DNA of 64,000 nucleotides from an uncultured Clostridia bacterium (GTDB taxonomy: Bacteria; Bacillota; Clostridia; Oscillospirales; Ruminococcaceae), in the NCBI GenBank assembly GCA_944382845.1, contig CALWNN010000082.1, positions 105,731 to 169,730 on the forward strand, in the 5' to 3' direction. Under the pieces are notes generated by a model. The model made no database searches, was not told the origin of the DNA, and saw only the letters and a list, made by a program, of their open reading frames with translations. This document shows, in pieces, positions 54,201 through 61,651 of this stretch (its first letter is position 1; each line of letters begins with the position of its first letter). Both the position numbers and the translations under genes were made by a program.

Positions 54201-54225
54201 TGACAGCATTTTTAAGCTCAAGCAT
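51214..54225 (-). CDS. MacB/FtsX-like ABC transporter, ATPase and permease fused
   Basis: 1003 residues. Residues 1 to about 225 are the ATPase: Walker [10 protein letters not shown] (about 38), signature [15 protein letters not shown] and Walker [15 protein letters not shown] linker and one membrane helix (about 278-298, [19 protein letters not shown]) lead to a very large outer domain (about 300-860). The last part has three helices around [32 protein letters not shown] and [19 protein letters not shown], the FtsX/MacB type permease. Such proteins move the outer domain mechanically, exporting peptides or lipoproteins or sensing cell-wall antibiotics. The outer part contains helices with repeated LSEEEL and MSDEDL/MSDEQL patterns (about 745-810). 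The MarR regulator upstream is 37 bp away, so it likely shares the promoter. Confidence 0.9.
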   Translation of the reverse strand: MLELKNAVKEYPAGDGKIVALKGIDLQFRKSEFVSILGPSGCGKTTMLNIIGGLDQYTSGDLIINGTSTKDFKDRDWDSYRNHSIGFVFQSYNLIPHQTVLQNVELALTLSGVSKSERRQRAKQALEQVGLGNQINKKPNQMSGGQMQRVAIARALVNNPDIILADEPTGALDTETSVQVMEILKEISKDRLIIMVTHNPELASRYSSRIIKMLDGEIIDDSMPLSDEEVEAARRQDEEAKKNRSQKDKKPSMSFGTSFMLSLKNLFTKKGRTLLTAFAGSIGIIGIALILSISNGTTTYIDEVQENALASYPITIESSSVDLSSLMMTFMNVNNSERNHDLDGVYKKSAVFDIVDAMNNLETTENDLKSFKEFLESELDKSDSTFNDAVNGLQYSYDLNMEVYTKNSDGEIIKSDTQQLMQGFLAEYMNIDASTVGMNPFANSSSALSSIDSMSMVPSLWQEMLPGKNGEIINDLIYSQYDLIYGAWPNEYNEIVLVVDKNNELDDLTLYALGLLPKEEIDKVMEAAFNGEELEFESKKWTFEEVCGTTYRTILNSSCYNYDEKTGTYTDLRETEAGLRYLYDNGIDLKVTGIIRPDEESGSHMLTGTIGYTSKLTEYLIDSAEGADVIEAQLASPDKDVLSGLPFENSTGTLDDVQKAEEFKNYVSAMTTAQKAEAYVKIKSIPDDKFISDQVSQVMAEVTREQMEQNISGAISQEMSLSEEELANYLSSMSDEDLTELYSAMVAEQVKTQYAQEVEAQMSSMSDEQLAAALDGEIQGFTDRQCATYYDDVLEFSESTYEQNLIDMGYIDLESPATINIYASSFENKDVIKEEIDKYNAGVDDETKEIKYTDYIGLMLSSVTTIINAITYVLIAFVAISLIVSSIMIGVITLISVQERTKEIGILRAIGASKKDVSSMFNAETMIIGFAAGFIGVMVTVLLCIPINIIIHAVTDINTLNARLPFAAGIILILISVGLTLISGLIPSRSAAKKDPVVALRTE

Positions 54226-54261
54226 ATAACAAATACCTCCGTTTAAATTATTATGCTATTT

Positions 54262-54708
54262 TCAAATCAGGTTTTGCGTTTTTTTAAGTTCAATAACGTT
54301 ATTTTTTATAGTTTCAAGATACAGCATTATTTTTTTCTTGTCTTCCTGTCCAAGGTCTTTAAGCAGATAGTCATGTATCTTTTCTTTTAACTCAAGTCCT
54401 TTATTTATAACAGGCTCCGCCTTTTTTGTCGGGACCAGTTTTATTTTTCTTCTGTCATTTTCCACAGAACGTCTTTCAAGATATCCCATCGACACAAGCT
54501 TATCAACATTAAAAGAAACGATATTCGGCTTAATACAACGGCTGCTGCATATATCCCTTGCAGTTTTGCAATCAGGGTCGGACCCCAAAAGCAGCAATAT
54601 CCCAAGTGCAGAATAACTCACCCCGGCCTCTTTACACAAAGGATGAAAAAGCTCCTGATATATTCCCATTACACTTTGAAGTATCTCAATACAAACAAAC
54701 TCGTTCAT
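54262..54708 (-). CDS. MarR-family transcriptional regulator
   Basis: 148 residues. A winged helix is visible, with helix 3 as DCKTARDICSSRCIKPNIVSFNVDKLVSMGYLERRSVENDRRKIKLVPT, the MarR DNA-binding and wing part (about 47-95). It probably represses its own operon with the ABC transporter; the palindrome TTCAATATTGAA sits next to its promoter. The ATG at 54708 is 8 nt behind GGGGAG; a GTG 9 bp earlier overlaps that site. The inducer is unknown. Confidence 0.88.
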   Translation of the reverse strand: MNEFVCIEILQSVMGIYQELFHPLCKEAGVSYSALGILLLLGSDPDCKTARDICSSRCIKPNIVSFNVDKLVSMGYLERRSVENDRRKIKLVPTKKAEPVINKGLELKEKIHDYLLKDLGQEDKKKIMLYLETIKNNVIELKKTQNLI

Positions 54709-54731
54709 TTTATTCACTCCCCTTAAATTTG

Positions 54732-54743
54732 TTCAATATTGAA
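54732..54743. promoter_or_regulatory. Candidate MarR operator
   Basis: Perfect 12-bp palindrome TTCAATATTGAA located just downstream of the -10 box, where binding would block transcription of marR and the transporter. Confidence 0.55.
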
Positions 54744-54752
54744 ACTTCCTAA

Positions 54753-54781
54753 ATTGTAACACATATATTTCCCCCTGTCAA
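54753..54781 (-). promoter_or_regulatory. Promoter of marR-ABC operon
   Basis: Minus strand: TTGACA (54776-54781), 17 bp, TACAAT (54753-54758). Confidence 0.82.
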
Positions 54782-54956
54782 CATTTTCACCGACTTTTCA
54801 TCTTTTCCACATATAAGCCATTGGCGTCCGCAAGGGCGGAAGGCAGCTTCAGAAAAATGCGATGGGAACGGTGCATTTTATCGCACTGCACAGCATAGCC
54901 GTGGCGGCGTTGTCGCCGAAGTCGCAGACTACTTGCTATATTTACTCAACAAAAAA

Positions 54957-54981
54957 CCACACAGAAAACAATTCTGCGTGG
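54957..54981 (-). terminator. Terminator after the GH5 gene
   Basis: Stem CCACGCAGAA / TTCTGTGTGG (one G-T pair) followed by TTTTTTG on the minus strand. The 170 bp between this and the marR promoter hold several GC-rich small inverted pairs (such as GGCGGC...GTCGCC) but nothing assignable. Confidence 0.8.
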
Positions 54982-54990
54982 TTAAAAAAA

Positions 54991-56013
54991 TCAAAGATAT
55001 TTAATTATTTCATCAATGGCTCCGACAAGTTCCTTATCGCAAAGGCCGTAATCAACTTCCTTATAACTCCATGCGGCTCTTGCAATACCTGCTTTTCTGA
55101 ATGCCGCATTTATGTCCTTATACCAGTTGATAAGAGAGGTCTTGTCAGCAAGTTTTATTGTTCCGTACTCGCCACAGTAAAGAGGCACATTTTTCTCTTC
55201 TGCAACTTTTACCGCAACTTCAAATCTGCCTTCAAAAAACTCCGATGAAAAGCTTCCCTTTTCACCTGTGTAATATGGCAGAAAATCAAATTGGAATTTA
55301 TCCTTTGCATTGTTGTATTCTTTGAAATCTCCCGGATAGTCGATCCTGAAATCAGACGGCATATTATCTACCCAATATGCTCCCTGATGGGTAAAAAGAA
55401 GCGGGTCATAACAATGGAACGTATACACTATTCCGTCGTCAATCGGTATATCGATATCCTTTAATGCGTCAATTGAATTGTTCCAGTAACTTCCCACAAC
55501 GATGCGCTTATCCTTTGATTTGCTCCTTATTATTCCAATTGCTTTTGAAGCAATCTCATTCCATGCGTCTATATACGACGGGTCTGTGACCTCGTTTAAA
55601 AGTTCAAATACAACGTCATCGCCTGTTTTTCCGTATCTTTCTGTAAACTCTCTCCACAAGTCATAGAATCTTTCCTGAAGCTTTTCGCTTTCAAAAAATC
55701 CCGCTTCCTTCTGAGCCTTATCAAAGAAAAATCCTGCGGTTTTATGAAGATCCAGAATTACCCCAAGCTTACATTTTTCAGCCCATTCAAATGCCCAGTC
55801 AAGATATCTGAATCCTCTCTCTGTAGTTTTTCCATTTTCGTCCTGAAAAATATTATAGTCAACAGGAATTCTTACATGGTCAACTCCCCAGCTTTTTACC
55901 GTTTTAAAATCATTTTCAGTTATAAAATTATCAAGTCTTTCATCAGAATAATCACACTGTGAAAGCCATCCTCCTAAGTTTACTCCTTTTTCAAAGCCTG
56001 CAAATTTTCGCAT
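54991..56013 (-). CDS. Glycoside hydrolase family 5 enzyme, no signal peptide
   Basis: 340 residues. GH5 marks: KGVNLGGWLSQ (start), VDHVRIPVDYNIF, GVILDLHKTAG with the conserved HK, FELLNEVTDPS carrying the acid/base glutamate (about 141), YTFHCYDPLLFTHQG and the nucleophile in YCGEYGT (about 283). It should cleave beta-linked glucans or related oligosaccharides. There is no N-terminal signal sequence, and no dockerin or carbohydrate-binding module, so it should act inside the cell on imported oligosaccharides. Ribosome site AAAGGGAGTGTTTTA. It has no sugar-transport neighbours here. Confidence 0.9.
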   Translation of the reverse strand: MRKFAGFEKGVNLGGWLSQCDYSDERLDNFITENDFKTVKSWGVDHVRIPVDYNIFQDENGKTTERGFRYLDWAFEWAEKCKLGVILDLHKTAGFFFDKAQKEAGFFESEKLQERFYDLWREFTERYGKTGDDVVFELLNEVTDPSYIDAWNEIASKAIGIIRSKSKDKRIVVGSYWNNSIDALKDIDIPIDDGIVYTFHCYDPLLFTHQGAYWVDNMPSDFRIDYPGDFKEYNNAKDKFQFDFLPYYTGEKGSFSSEFFEGRFEVAVKVAEEKNVPLYCGEYGTIKLADKTSLINWYKDINAAFRKAGIARAAWSYKEVDYGLCDKELVGAIDEIIKYL

Positions 56014-56149
56014 TAAAACACTCCCTTTATATAATTATTTTCTTTATTTTTATTATACAAAGCCGAGCTTTTTTGTTATACTAAAAAATAAATATAAATT
56101 GTGAACATTTAATCTATTATTATCCGTAAATCTTGTACCAGCAATTATA

Positions 56150-56279
56150 ACTCTCACTGAAAAAATGAATGAAACCCCGTCTCCAATAGGAGGTGTATCA
56201 TCCCACAGGAGGCAGACCCGGCTAATATGAGGCAGACCTACCGAATATTCGGCAGGGGGACATCAGTGACTTGGCTATA
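56150..56279 (+). repeat. Dispersed palindromic repeat, copy D
   Basis: About 130 bp, lacking the usual left end. It contains GTCTCCAATAGGAGG, TAATATGAGGCAGACC, CCGAATATTCGG and the right end GGGGGACATCAGTGACTTGG. It overlaps the 3' end of the LytTR gene and supplies the last 13 or so codons and its stop. Confidence 0.82.
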
Positions 56280-56981
56280 TCTCGACTTATATTCCGATAA
56301 CTGCTGATAAAAAAAGTCTTTTTTATTCCTGCTTATAGGAAGAATAGTTCCTGTATCGGTTACAACTTTAGACCTTGTGTACGACTTGATATGATTTATA
56401 TTTACTGCAAAGCTTCTGTGGATCATAATAAAAGGATAATCGGAGCAGAAATCTGCAATTGCGTCATAACAATAATAATGGTTGTCTACTGTAAAAATAT
56501 TGACCTTTCTGAGCGCTTGTTCGCAGTATACTATGCTGTTTACAGGAATACTTATGCACTCGCGGTTTTGAATAAACTCAACAAATCCGAGTGAATTTAC
56601 AACGTTTGCTTTTGAGAGAGATATTTTCTTCAATGTGTTATTTAATTCGTCGAATTTTGCCGGTTTCTGAAGGATAGAAAAAGTTTGCTTATAAAGATTT
56701 TCAAACAGTATCCTCTGAGATCGACTAATCTTAAAATTCGTATAGAATATTATTTTAAGCTCCGGATAATCCAATACAAGCTTCTCTGCAAAAAGAATAT
56801 TCTTCTCATCTTTCAGACTGATATCCGCTATAATACAGTCAGCCTTTTCATAACACTCCTTCGGTATATCAGCCAGCTCAGTAAATATCTCCGCCTGAAA
56901 TTCAACACCGCTTTCAACAGCTATTTTTCTTATATTTTCTGCCGAATTATAGTCCTTGTCGCAAATTACAAGTTTAAGCAA
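56238..56981 (-). CDS. LytTR-family response regulator
   Basis: 247 residues. An N-terminal receiver domain (1-120) has CDKD (acidic pocket), the likely phosphorylated aspartate in IIADISLKD (about 54), YTN and the lysine in LQKPAKF. A LytTR DNA-binding domain covers about 140-235, with YCEQALRKVNIFT, MIHRSFAVNINHI and ISRNKKDFFYQQL. Family members control quorum, bacteriocin or autolysis genes. There is no histidine kinase, agr-like or peptide gene beside it. The final residues SQVTDVPLPNIR come from repeat copy D, so the original C-terminus has been replaced. Confidence 0.87.
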   Translation of the reverse strand: MLKLVICDKDYNSAENIRKIAVESGVEFQAEIFTELADIPKECYEKADCIIADISLKDEKNILFAEKLVLDYPELKIIFYTNFKISRSQRILFENLYKQTFSILQKPAKFDELNNTLKKISLSKANVVNSLGFVEFIQNRECISIPVNSIVYCEQALRKVNIFTVDNHYYCYDAIADFCSDYPFIMIHRSFAVNINHIKSYTRSKVVTDTGTILPISRNKKDFFYQQLSEYKSRYSQVTDVPLPNIR

Positions 56982-57098
56982 CTTTTCAATCCCCCCGTTT
57001 TAATTAGCTTTTCCCTTACAGTAATATTATAACATAAATCTATAATTATGCAATACGTGTTATTTATTACAACATGAGTGCTATTTCTTACATATAGA

Positions 57099-57127
57099 TT
57101 GATTTGTTGTGTGGAAATTGATATAAT
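57099..57127 (+). promoter_or_regulatory. Plus-strand promoter in the 57 kb gap
   Basis: TTGATT (57099-57104), 17 bp, TATAAT (57122-57127), divergent from the LytTR gene. A transcript of about 265 nt would end at the terminator at 57333. In 56982-57564 I see no convincing gene: the one longer frame (57177-57416) has no ribosome site and runs through the terminator. Confidence 0.5.
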
Positions 57128-57332
57128 AAAAATATAATAGCTGTTTGATACTTTAATTTTCTGTTAATTAGTTCGATTGCGAAACGTCTTTAGATCTGCT
57201 GATCACAAACATTTATATCAAATCATTTCATTAGTGATAATTTACAAACACTATTATCACACAGTTCCTCTTATTTTCTTTCCGGCATTTTACAATATTG
57301 CAAAGACCCACTTGCAAACTAAAATGCCAGTG

Positions 57333-57399
57333 ACAAGACCATGCCTTTTTTACAGGGCATGGTCTTGTGCCTTTTTTACAGGGCATGGTCTTGTTTTTT
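57333..57399 (+). terminator. Terminator with a 26-bp tandem duplication
   Basis: ACAAGACCATGCC pairs with GGCATGGTCTTGT. The 26-bp unit 57342-57367 (TGCCTTTTTTACAGGGCATG followed by GTCTTG) is repeated exactly at 57368-57393, then TTTTTTA. Either copy can form the 3' arm. Confidence 0.72.
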
Positions 57400-57512
57400 A
57401 TAGATTTAATTTTTAGATATCGGAATCGTCAGCCTATTCCATCGGACTTACTTAGATGAATTAAAACGCCTAAGATAACGGGTATCTATTCCAAAGATTT
57501 TTTCAGCAAATA

Positions 57513-57555
57513 AAAGCCTGTCCTCAGTTTATTGAAATAACCAAGGACAGGCTTT
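57513..57555 (-). terminator. Terminator after hisK
   Basis: Perfect 12-bp stem AAAGCCTGTCCT / AGGACAGGCTTT with a 19-nt loop, 10 bp past the stop; it should work in both directions. Confidence 0.83.
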
Positions 57556-57564
57556 ATTTATCAC

Positions 57565-58419
57565 TTACAGTTTTATAAAAACCGGTTTGTGTTCCTTAAA
57601 GTATGCGACGTATTTAAAGCCTGATTTTTTAGCAATCTCCGCACCCTGTTCGATTCCCTTTCCAATATCCTGAACGCAGTGGGAGTCAGAACCAAGGCTC
57701 AAAATTTCTCCTCCAAGCTCCCGATAGCGTTTCACATAAAGCTCATCAGGAAAAGTCTTTCCGTATTTCTGTCTCAGTCCAGATGTGTTTATTTCAATTC
57801 CCTTGCCGTTATATATCACAGTTTTAAATATTTCGTCTATTATGTCATCATATTTTTTTAGGTCTACTTTTATCCCCGCATTTCCTTCAATGTAGCGAAG
57901 AGTATAAGTGAGATGCCCTAAAACATCAAATTTACCTAACTTCGCAAGTTCCAGCACCTCAACAAAATACCTGTCAAGAAGCCCCATAACTTCATCATGT
58001 GTATACATACTGTAATCTATAAGAGCAAAATCTTCAGTTTCATAAAGCTGATGAAGAGAGCCGATGATAAAATCAACTCGCCTATCGTCAACAACTATCT
58101 GTGCAAGATCAGGTTCTTGATTTGCCTGACCAAGCTCAACTCCGCAGATAAGCTCTATTTTATCGGAATACTTTTCCTTAAGCTTTGTTATTTCGGCAAC
58201 AGAATTCAGATAATCCTGCCCGAAATCAAAATACAGATAAGTTGTGGGGTTAATGTAATGCTCCCGTCCGTACCACCGATTGCACTCGCAGTGGTCGGTT
58301 ATGGCATAGGCAGAAAGCCCAAGGTCTATCGCTCGTTCTATCATTTCGTTTATGTCAGCTTCCGAATCAACCGAAAACCCTGTGTGTGTGTGGCAGTCAA
58401 TAAGTCCTTTAACGTCCAT
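57565..58419 (-). CDS. hisK: Histidinol-phosphatase, PHP family
   Basis: 284 residues. PHP metal-binding motifs: IDCHTHTGFSVDSEAD (about 7), AITDHCECNRW, GVELGQ, GSLH and SLGSDSHC. The HisJ/HisK subfamily removes phosphate from histidinol phosphate, the step not covered by the monofunctional HisB in the main cluster. The ATG at 58419 has AAAGGAGAGATTAC before it. Substrate inferred from family and the otherwise missing step. Its promoter region is repeat copy E. Confidence 0.88.
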   Translation of the reverse strand: MDVKGLIDCHTHTGFSVDSEADINEMIERAIDLGLSAYAITDHCECNRWYGREHYINPTTYLYFDFGQDYLNSVAEITKLKEKYSDKIELICGVELGQANQEPDLAQIVVDDRRVDFIIGSLHQLYETEDFALIDYSMYTHDEVMGLLDRYFVEVLELAKLGKFDVLGHLTYTLRYIEGNAGIKVDLKKYDDIIDEIFKTVIYNGKGIEINTSGLRQKYGKTFPDELYVKRYRELGGEILSLGSDSHCVQDIGKGIEQGAEIAKKSGFKYVAYFKEHKPVFIKL

Positions 58420-58443
58420 GTAATCTCTCCTTTTCCTATTTGA

Positions 58444-58626
58444 TTTAAATCGGAGCAAACTTCAACCTGTGCAACTCTTCGCAGTTTGCTTCTCAGTCTT
58501 TCAGTGGAGGATTATAACCCCCACTGAAAGACTGAACGGCCCCTGCCTCCAATAGAAGGCAGACCCACCTAATATGAGGCAGACCTGCCGAATATTCGGC
58601 AGGGGGACATCGGCGACTTGATTATA
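58444..58626 (+). repeat. Dispersed palindromic repeat, copy E
   Basis: About 183 bp, full length. Left end TTAAATCGGAGCAAACTT, inverted pairs GCAACT..AGTTTGC and CTTTCAGTGG/CCACTGAAAG, palindromes CTGCCTCC/GAAGGCAG, AATATGAGGCAGACCTGCCG and CCGAATATTCGG, right end GGGGGACATCGGCGACTTG. It fills the hisK-ACT divergent gap. Read on the minus strand, its right tip gives CCTATAATC, a possible -10 for hisK with TTTACT 16 bp ahead. Confidence 0.85.
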
Positions 58627-58678
58627 GGATAACATATATCGCAGTAAAATTTGTAACAAAATTGTTGTAATATAATAT

Positions 58679-58707
58679 TTGATTTTTTTAATAATTTGTG
58701 ATATACT
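58679..58707 (+). promoter_or_regulatory. Promoter of the UPF0237/UPF0210 pair
   Basis: TTGATT (58679-58684), 17 bp, TATACT (58702-58707), about 35 bp before the ATG. Confidence 0.66.
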
Positions 58708-58745
58708 GTATCATGTATTTTTATAATTGATTTGGAGGAAATAAA

Positions 58746-59015
58746 ATGAGAGCAGTTATAACCGTTATCGGACATGACGCAGTAGGTATCCTTGCAAAGG
58801 TTTCAAATCGCTGCGCTGAATTTAACGCAAATGTTATAGAGGTAACACAGTCGGTTCTTCAGGATATGTTCGCTATGATAATGCTTGTTGACATTTCAAA
58901 AATAAACAAGCCTTTTGCTGAGCTTTCCGACAACATGACCGAACTTGGTCAGAGCATGGGGCTTTCAATACATACCATGCATGAAGATATTTTTAATTGT
59001 ATGCACCATATTTAA
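58746..59015 (+). CDS. ACT domain protein (UPF0237)
   Basis: 89 residues, one ACT domain: VITVIGHDAVGILAKVSNRCAEFNANVIEVTQSVLQDMFAM. ACT domains bind small ligands, often amino acids. UPF0237 is nearly always followed by UPF0210, as here, so the two proteins probably work together. Ribosome site TTTGGAGGAAATAAA. Ligand and role unknown. Confidence 0.92.
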   Translation: MRAVITVIGHDAVGILAKVSNRCAEFNANVIEVTQSVLQDMFAMIMLVDISKINKPFAELSDNMTELGQSMGLSIHTMHEDIFNCMHHI

Positions 59016-59069
59016 AGTTTACCTGAAGAAAGGAGGACACGCTTCATTTTTGGAGCGTCCGTACTTAAT

Positions 59070-60425
59070 ATGCTTAATGCTTATGACATACTTGAAACTA
59101 TAAGAATGATACAGGACGAATGTCTTGACATAAGAACTATTACAATGGGCATTTCCCTTCTTGACTGTATCGACTGCGATATCGACGTTGCCTGCGAAAA
59201 GGTTTATAACAAAATAACAAGGTGTGCCAAGGACCTTGTCAGGGTCGCAGATGACATTTCAAAGGAATACGGTATTCCGATTATAAACAAGAGAATTTCC
59301 GTAACGCCTATCGCCATTGTTTCTGCCGCCTGCAAATGCTCGCCTGTGAAATTTGCCCTTGCAATGGATAAAGCCGCTAAAGCAGTAGGAGTCGACCTTA
59401 TCGGCGGATATTCGGCTCTTGTTCCAAAAGGCTTTTCCGCAGGCGACATAGAACTTATCAATTCAATTCCGGAAGCGCTTAAACTCACTGACAAAGTATG
59501 CTCGTCTGTAAATATCGGTTCGACTAAAACAGGAATCAACCTTGACGCCTGCAAAATGATGGGACGTATTGTAAAAGAATGTGCGGAAGCTACTGTTGAC
59601 AAAGCTTGTTTCGGTGCGGCAAAGCTTGTTGTGTTCTGCAATGCAGTTGAAGACAACCCGTTCATGGCCGGCGCTTTCCACGGCGTAGGCGAGCCTGATG
59701 TTATGATAAATGTCGGAGTTTCCGGACCGGGAGTCGTACGTTCGGCTCTCTCAAAATACCCGGACGCAAATATTACCGAAATATCAGATATCATAAAGAA
59801 AACCTCGTACAAGATAACAAGGATCGGTCAGCTTGTGGGAGTTACCGCATCAGAACGTCTTGGGGTTCCTTTTGGAATAGTTGACCTTTCACTTGCGCCT
59901 ACTCCTGCAGTGGGAGATTCGGTTGCGCACATTTTAGAGGAAATCGGACTTGAAAGATGCGGAACTCACGGAACTACCGCGGCTCTTGCCCTATTAAACG
60001 ACGCAGTTAAAAAAGGCGGCGTTATGGCTTGCTCAAGGATAGGCGGACTTTCCGGAGCGTTTATCCCTGTTTCGGAGGATTCGGGAATGATAGACGCCGC
60101 TAAATCAGGCTGCCTTACAATTGAAAAGCTGGAAGCAATGACTGCTGTTTGCTCAGTGGGACTTGATATGATAGTTGTTCCGGGAGATACAGAGGCTGAT
60201 ACGATTTCTGCTATAATCGCTGATGAAGCCGCTATCGGCATGGTAAATACCAAAACCACTGCTGTAAGAATTATCCCTGCAATCGGCAAGAATGTCGGTG
60301 ATGAACTTGACTGGGGCGGACTTTTCGGCTGCGGACCTGTTATGCCTCTCAAAAAGGAATCACCGTCAAAATTCATTAACAGAGGCGGTCAGATACCCGC
60401 TCCTCTTCACAGCCTTAAAAACTGA
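59070..60425 (+). CDS. UPF0210 (PFL family, DUF711) protein
   Basis: 451 residues. Family marks include [18 protein letters not shown] near the start, ARVGGYSAL-like [25 protein letters not shown] and [12 protein letters not shown], with a C-terminal [11 protein letters not shown]-type end (here [13 protein letters not shown]). The fold resembles glycyl-radical enzymes' PFL but there is no glycyl radical loop; its function is unknown. The strong Shine-Dalgarno AAAGGAGG (59029-59036) lies 33 nt before the ATG, with a hairpin GGA-CGCT/AGCG-TCC between. An in-frame ATT at 59046 sits 9 nt after the Shine-Dalgarno and could be a non-standard start. Confidence 0.9.
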   Translation: MLNAYDILETIRMIQDECLDIRTITMGISLLDCIDCDIDVACEKVYNKITRCAKDLVRVADDISKEYGIPIINKRISVTPIAIVSAACKCSPVKFALAMDKAAKAVGVDLIGGYSALVPKGFSAGDIELINSIPEALKLTDKVCSSVNIGSTKTGINLDACKMMGRIVKECAEATVDKACFGAAKLVVFCNAVEDNPFMAGAFHGVGEPDVMINVGVSGPGVVRSALSKYPDANITEISDIIKKTSYKITRIGQLVGVTASERLGVPFGIVDLSLAPTPAVGDSVAHILEEIGLERCGTHGTTAALALLNDAVKKGGVMACSRIGGLSGAFIPVSEDSGMIDAAKSGCLTIEKLEAMTAVCSVGLDMIVVPGDTEADTISAIIADEAAIGMVNTKTTAVRIIPAIGKNVGDELDWGGLFGCGPVMPLKKESPSKFINRGGQIPAPLHSLKN

Positions 60426-60433
60426 TATCTTTT

Positions 60434-60467
60434 AAAACCGCTGAAACTCAATTTCTGCGGTTTTTTT
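60434..60467 (+). terminator. Terminator after the UPF0210 gene
   Basis: Stem AAAACCGC / GCGGTTTT with inner GAAA/TTTC pairing, then TTTTTTTG, 9 bp past the stop. Confidence 0.87.
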
Positions 60468-60523
60468 GTATTTGTTCTACTAAAAATATTAATCCGTAAG
60501 TTTAAAATTTGTAGGTAATTTTA

Positions 60524-60552
60524 TTGAAATTTAACGTAAATCATGTTAAAAT
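60524..60552 (+). promoter_or_regulatory. Promoter of the lipoprotein gene
   Basis: TTGAAA (60524-60529), 17 bp, TAAAAT (60547-60552). The leader of about 115 nt contains repeat copy F. Confidence 0.68.
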
Positions 60553-60568
60553 ATATTTATCGGATTTA

Positions 60569-60635
60569 AACCATCGCCTATAGGAGGCAGCCCTGTCACA
60601 TACTCGGCGGGGGACACCGGCGACTTGGTTATAGC
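60569..60635 (+). repeat. Dispersed palindromic repeat, copy F (short)
   Basis: About 67 bp: CGCCTATAGGAGGCAGCCCTG, ACTCGGCGGGGGACACCGGC and GACTTGGTTATAGCA. It lies in the 5' leader of the lipoprotein mRNA, between promoter and ribosome site. Confidence 0.75.
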
Positions 60636-60675
60636 ATTTTTCTCTCCGATCAATTTATCACGAAAGGAAATAATT

Positions 60676-61503
60676 ATGAAAAAGTTATTAGCAATTTGTC
60701 TTGCACTTGTTATGACATGCTCGGTTATGACAGCCTGCAACGAAAAGGACGCTGAAAGCCAAAACAGTAATAACAGCTCTGTTTCTGACAGTTCATCAAC
60801 CAACAACGATTCTTCAAAAGACAATTCCTCCAAAGACGATGACTCAACCACTCCGGATGTTGAGGTATCTCTCAGCGGAAATGCTGAAACTCCACTTGGC
60901 GAAACTGTAGGAGATGAAATTGAAGTTGATACTTCCGCATTTGACGATATTGTAAATCTTAATACCGCAGAAGCATTTACGTTCGATGTTTTTCTTTCTT
61001 TAAACGCTGACGGGATTTCAATGGAAATGCCAATGGTAATTTCAACAGACGGAAACAGTACATATACCAACGTAAATATGCTCGGAATAAATGTTGTATC
61101 ACTTATGACGGACGGAAAGACGTATTACATTGACGATACAAACAAGGTTTACTACGTTGAGGACGGAATTGAAGAAGGTGCAACAGATGGCATTCTGGAT
61201 TCAATGGACATGAGCTCATTTACCGACATCAGCGATTCTATCAAAAGTGCAAACAAGGTAACTATTGACGGGGCTGAGTTTGAAAGATATTTAGCCACAG
61301 CAGAGGAAGGCGATGTTTGCATTTATGTTGCTAATGGAAAGCTTGTATACTTTGCTGACGAAACTACACTTCTTACCATTAACGAAATTTCAGACAAACC
61401 AAGAACCGACCTTTTTGAAATTCCCAGCGACTATAAAGAAGTAAGCGAAGAGGAGTACAGTGAACTTATGTACGGAGATTTGGGACTCGACGTAACCGAA
61501 TAA
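60676..61503 (+). CDS. Secreted lipoprotein of unknown function
   Basis: 275 residues. Signal peptide MKKLLAICLALVMTCSVM ends in the lipobox VMTAC, so the cysteine near residue 21 should be lipidated. A Ser/Asn/Asp/Lys-rich low-complexity linker (about 25-65) follows, then a folded domain of alternating strands (VFLSLNADGISMEMPM, TDGKTYYIDDTNKVYYV, VNGKLVYFADETT-like). The arrangement resembles LolA/DUF6612-like lipoproteins of Clostridia, but I cannot assign it. The ATG at 60676 follows GAAAGGAAATAATT; the 17-codon upstream extension lacks a site. Confidence 0.8.
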   Translation: MKKLLAICLALVMTCSVMTACNEKDAESQNSNNSSVSDSSSTNNDSSKDNSSKDDDSTTPDVEVSLSGNAETPLGETVGDEIEVDTSAFDDIVNLNTAEAFTFDVFLSLNADGISMEMPMVISTDGNSTYTNVNMLGINVVSLMTDGKTYYIDDTNKVYYVEDGIEEGATDGILDSMDMSSFTDISDSIKSANKVTIDGAEFERYLATAEEGDVCIYVANGKLVYFADETTLLTINEISDKPRTDLFEIPSDYKEVSEEEYSELMYGDLGLDVTE

Positions 61504-61520
61504 TCTAAAAGCTTAAATAC

Positions 61521-61556
61521 AAAAAAGCACAGGCTTAAAACAGTCTGTGCTTTTTT
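61521..61556 (+). terminator. Terminator after the lipoprotein gene
   Basis: Stem AAAAAAGCACAG / CTGTGCTTTTTT with a 12-nt loop, then ATTC. Confidence 0.87.
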
Positions 61557-61603
61557 ATTCCGGCAAGAGAAATCACATAAAAATACAGGCTAAAAGGCAA
61601 TAA

Positions 61604-61633
61604 AAAAGAGACTGAATTCAATCAGTCTCTTTT
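61604..61633 (-). terminator. Terminator after the surface protein gene
   Basis: Stem AAAAGAGACTGA / TCAGTCTCTTTT with a 6-nt loop; on the minus strand it continues TTATTG. It lies 18 bp past the stop. Confidence 0.85.
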
Positions 61634-61651
61634 AATATGTAATCAGATCAA

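Noticed and set aside
57177-57416. 79-codon plus-strand frame
   Set aside because: No ribosome site, and its last third is the duplicated terminator sequence.
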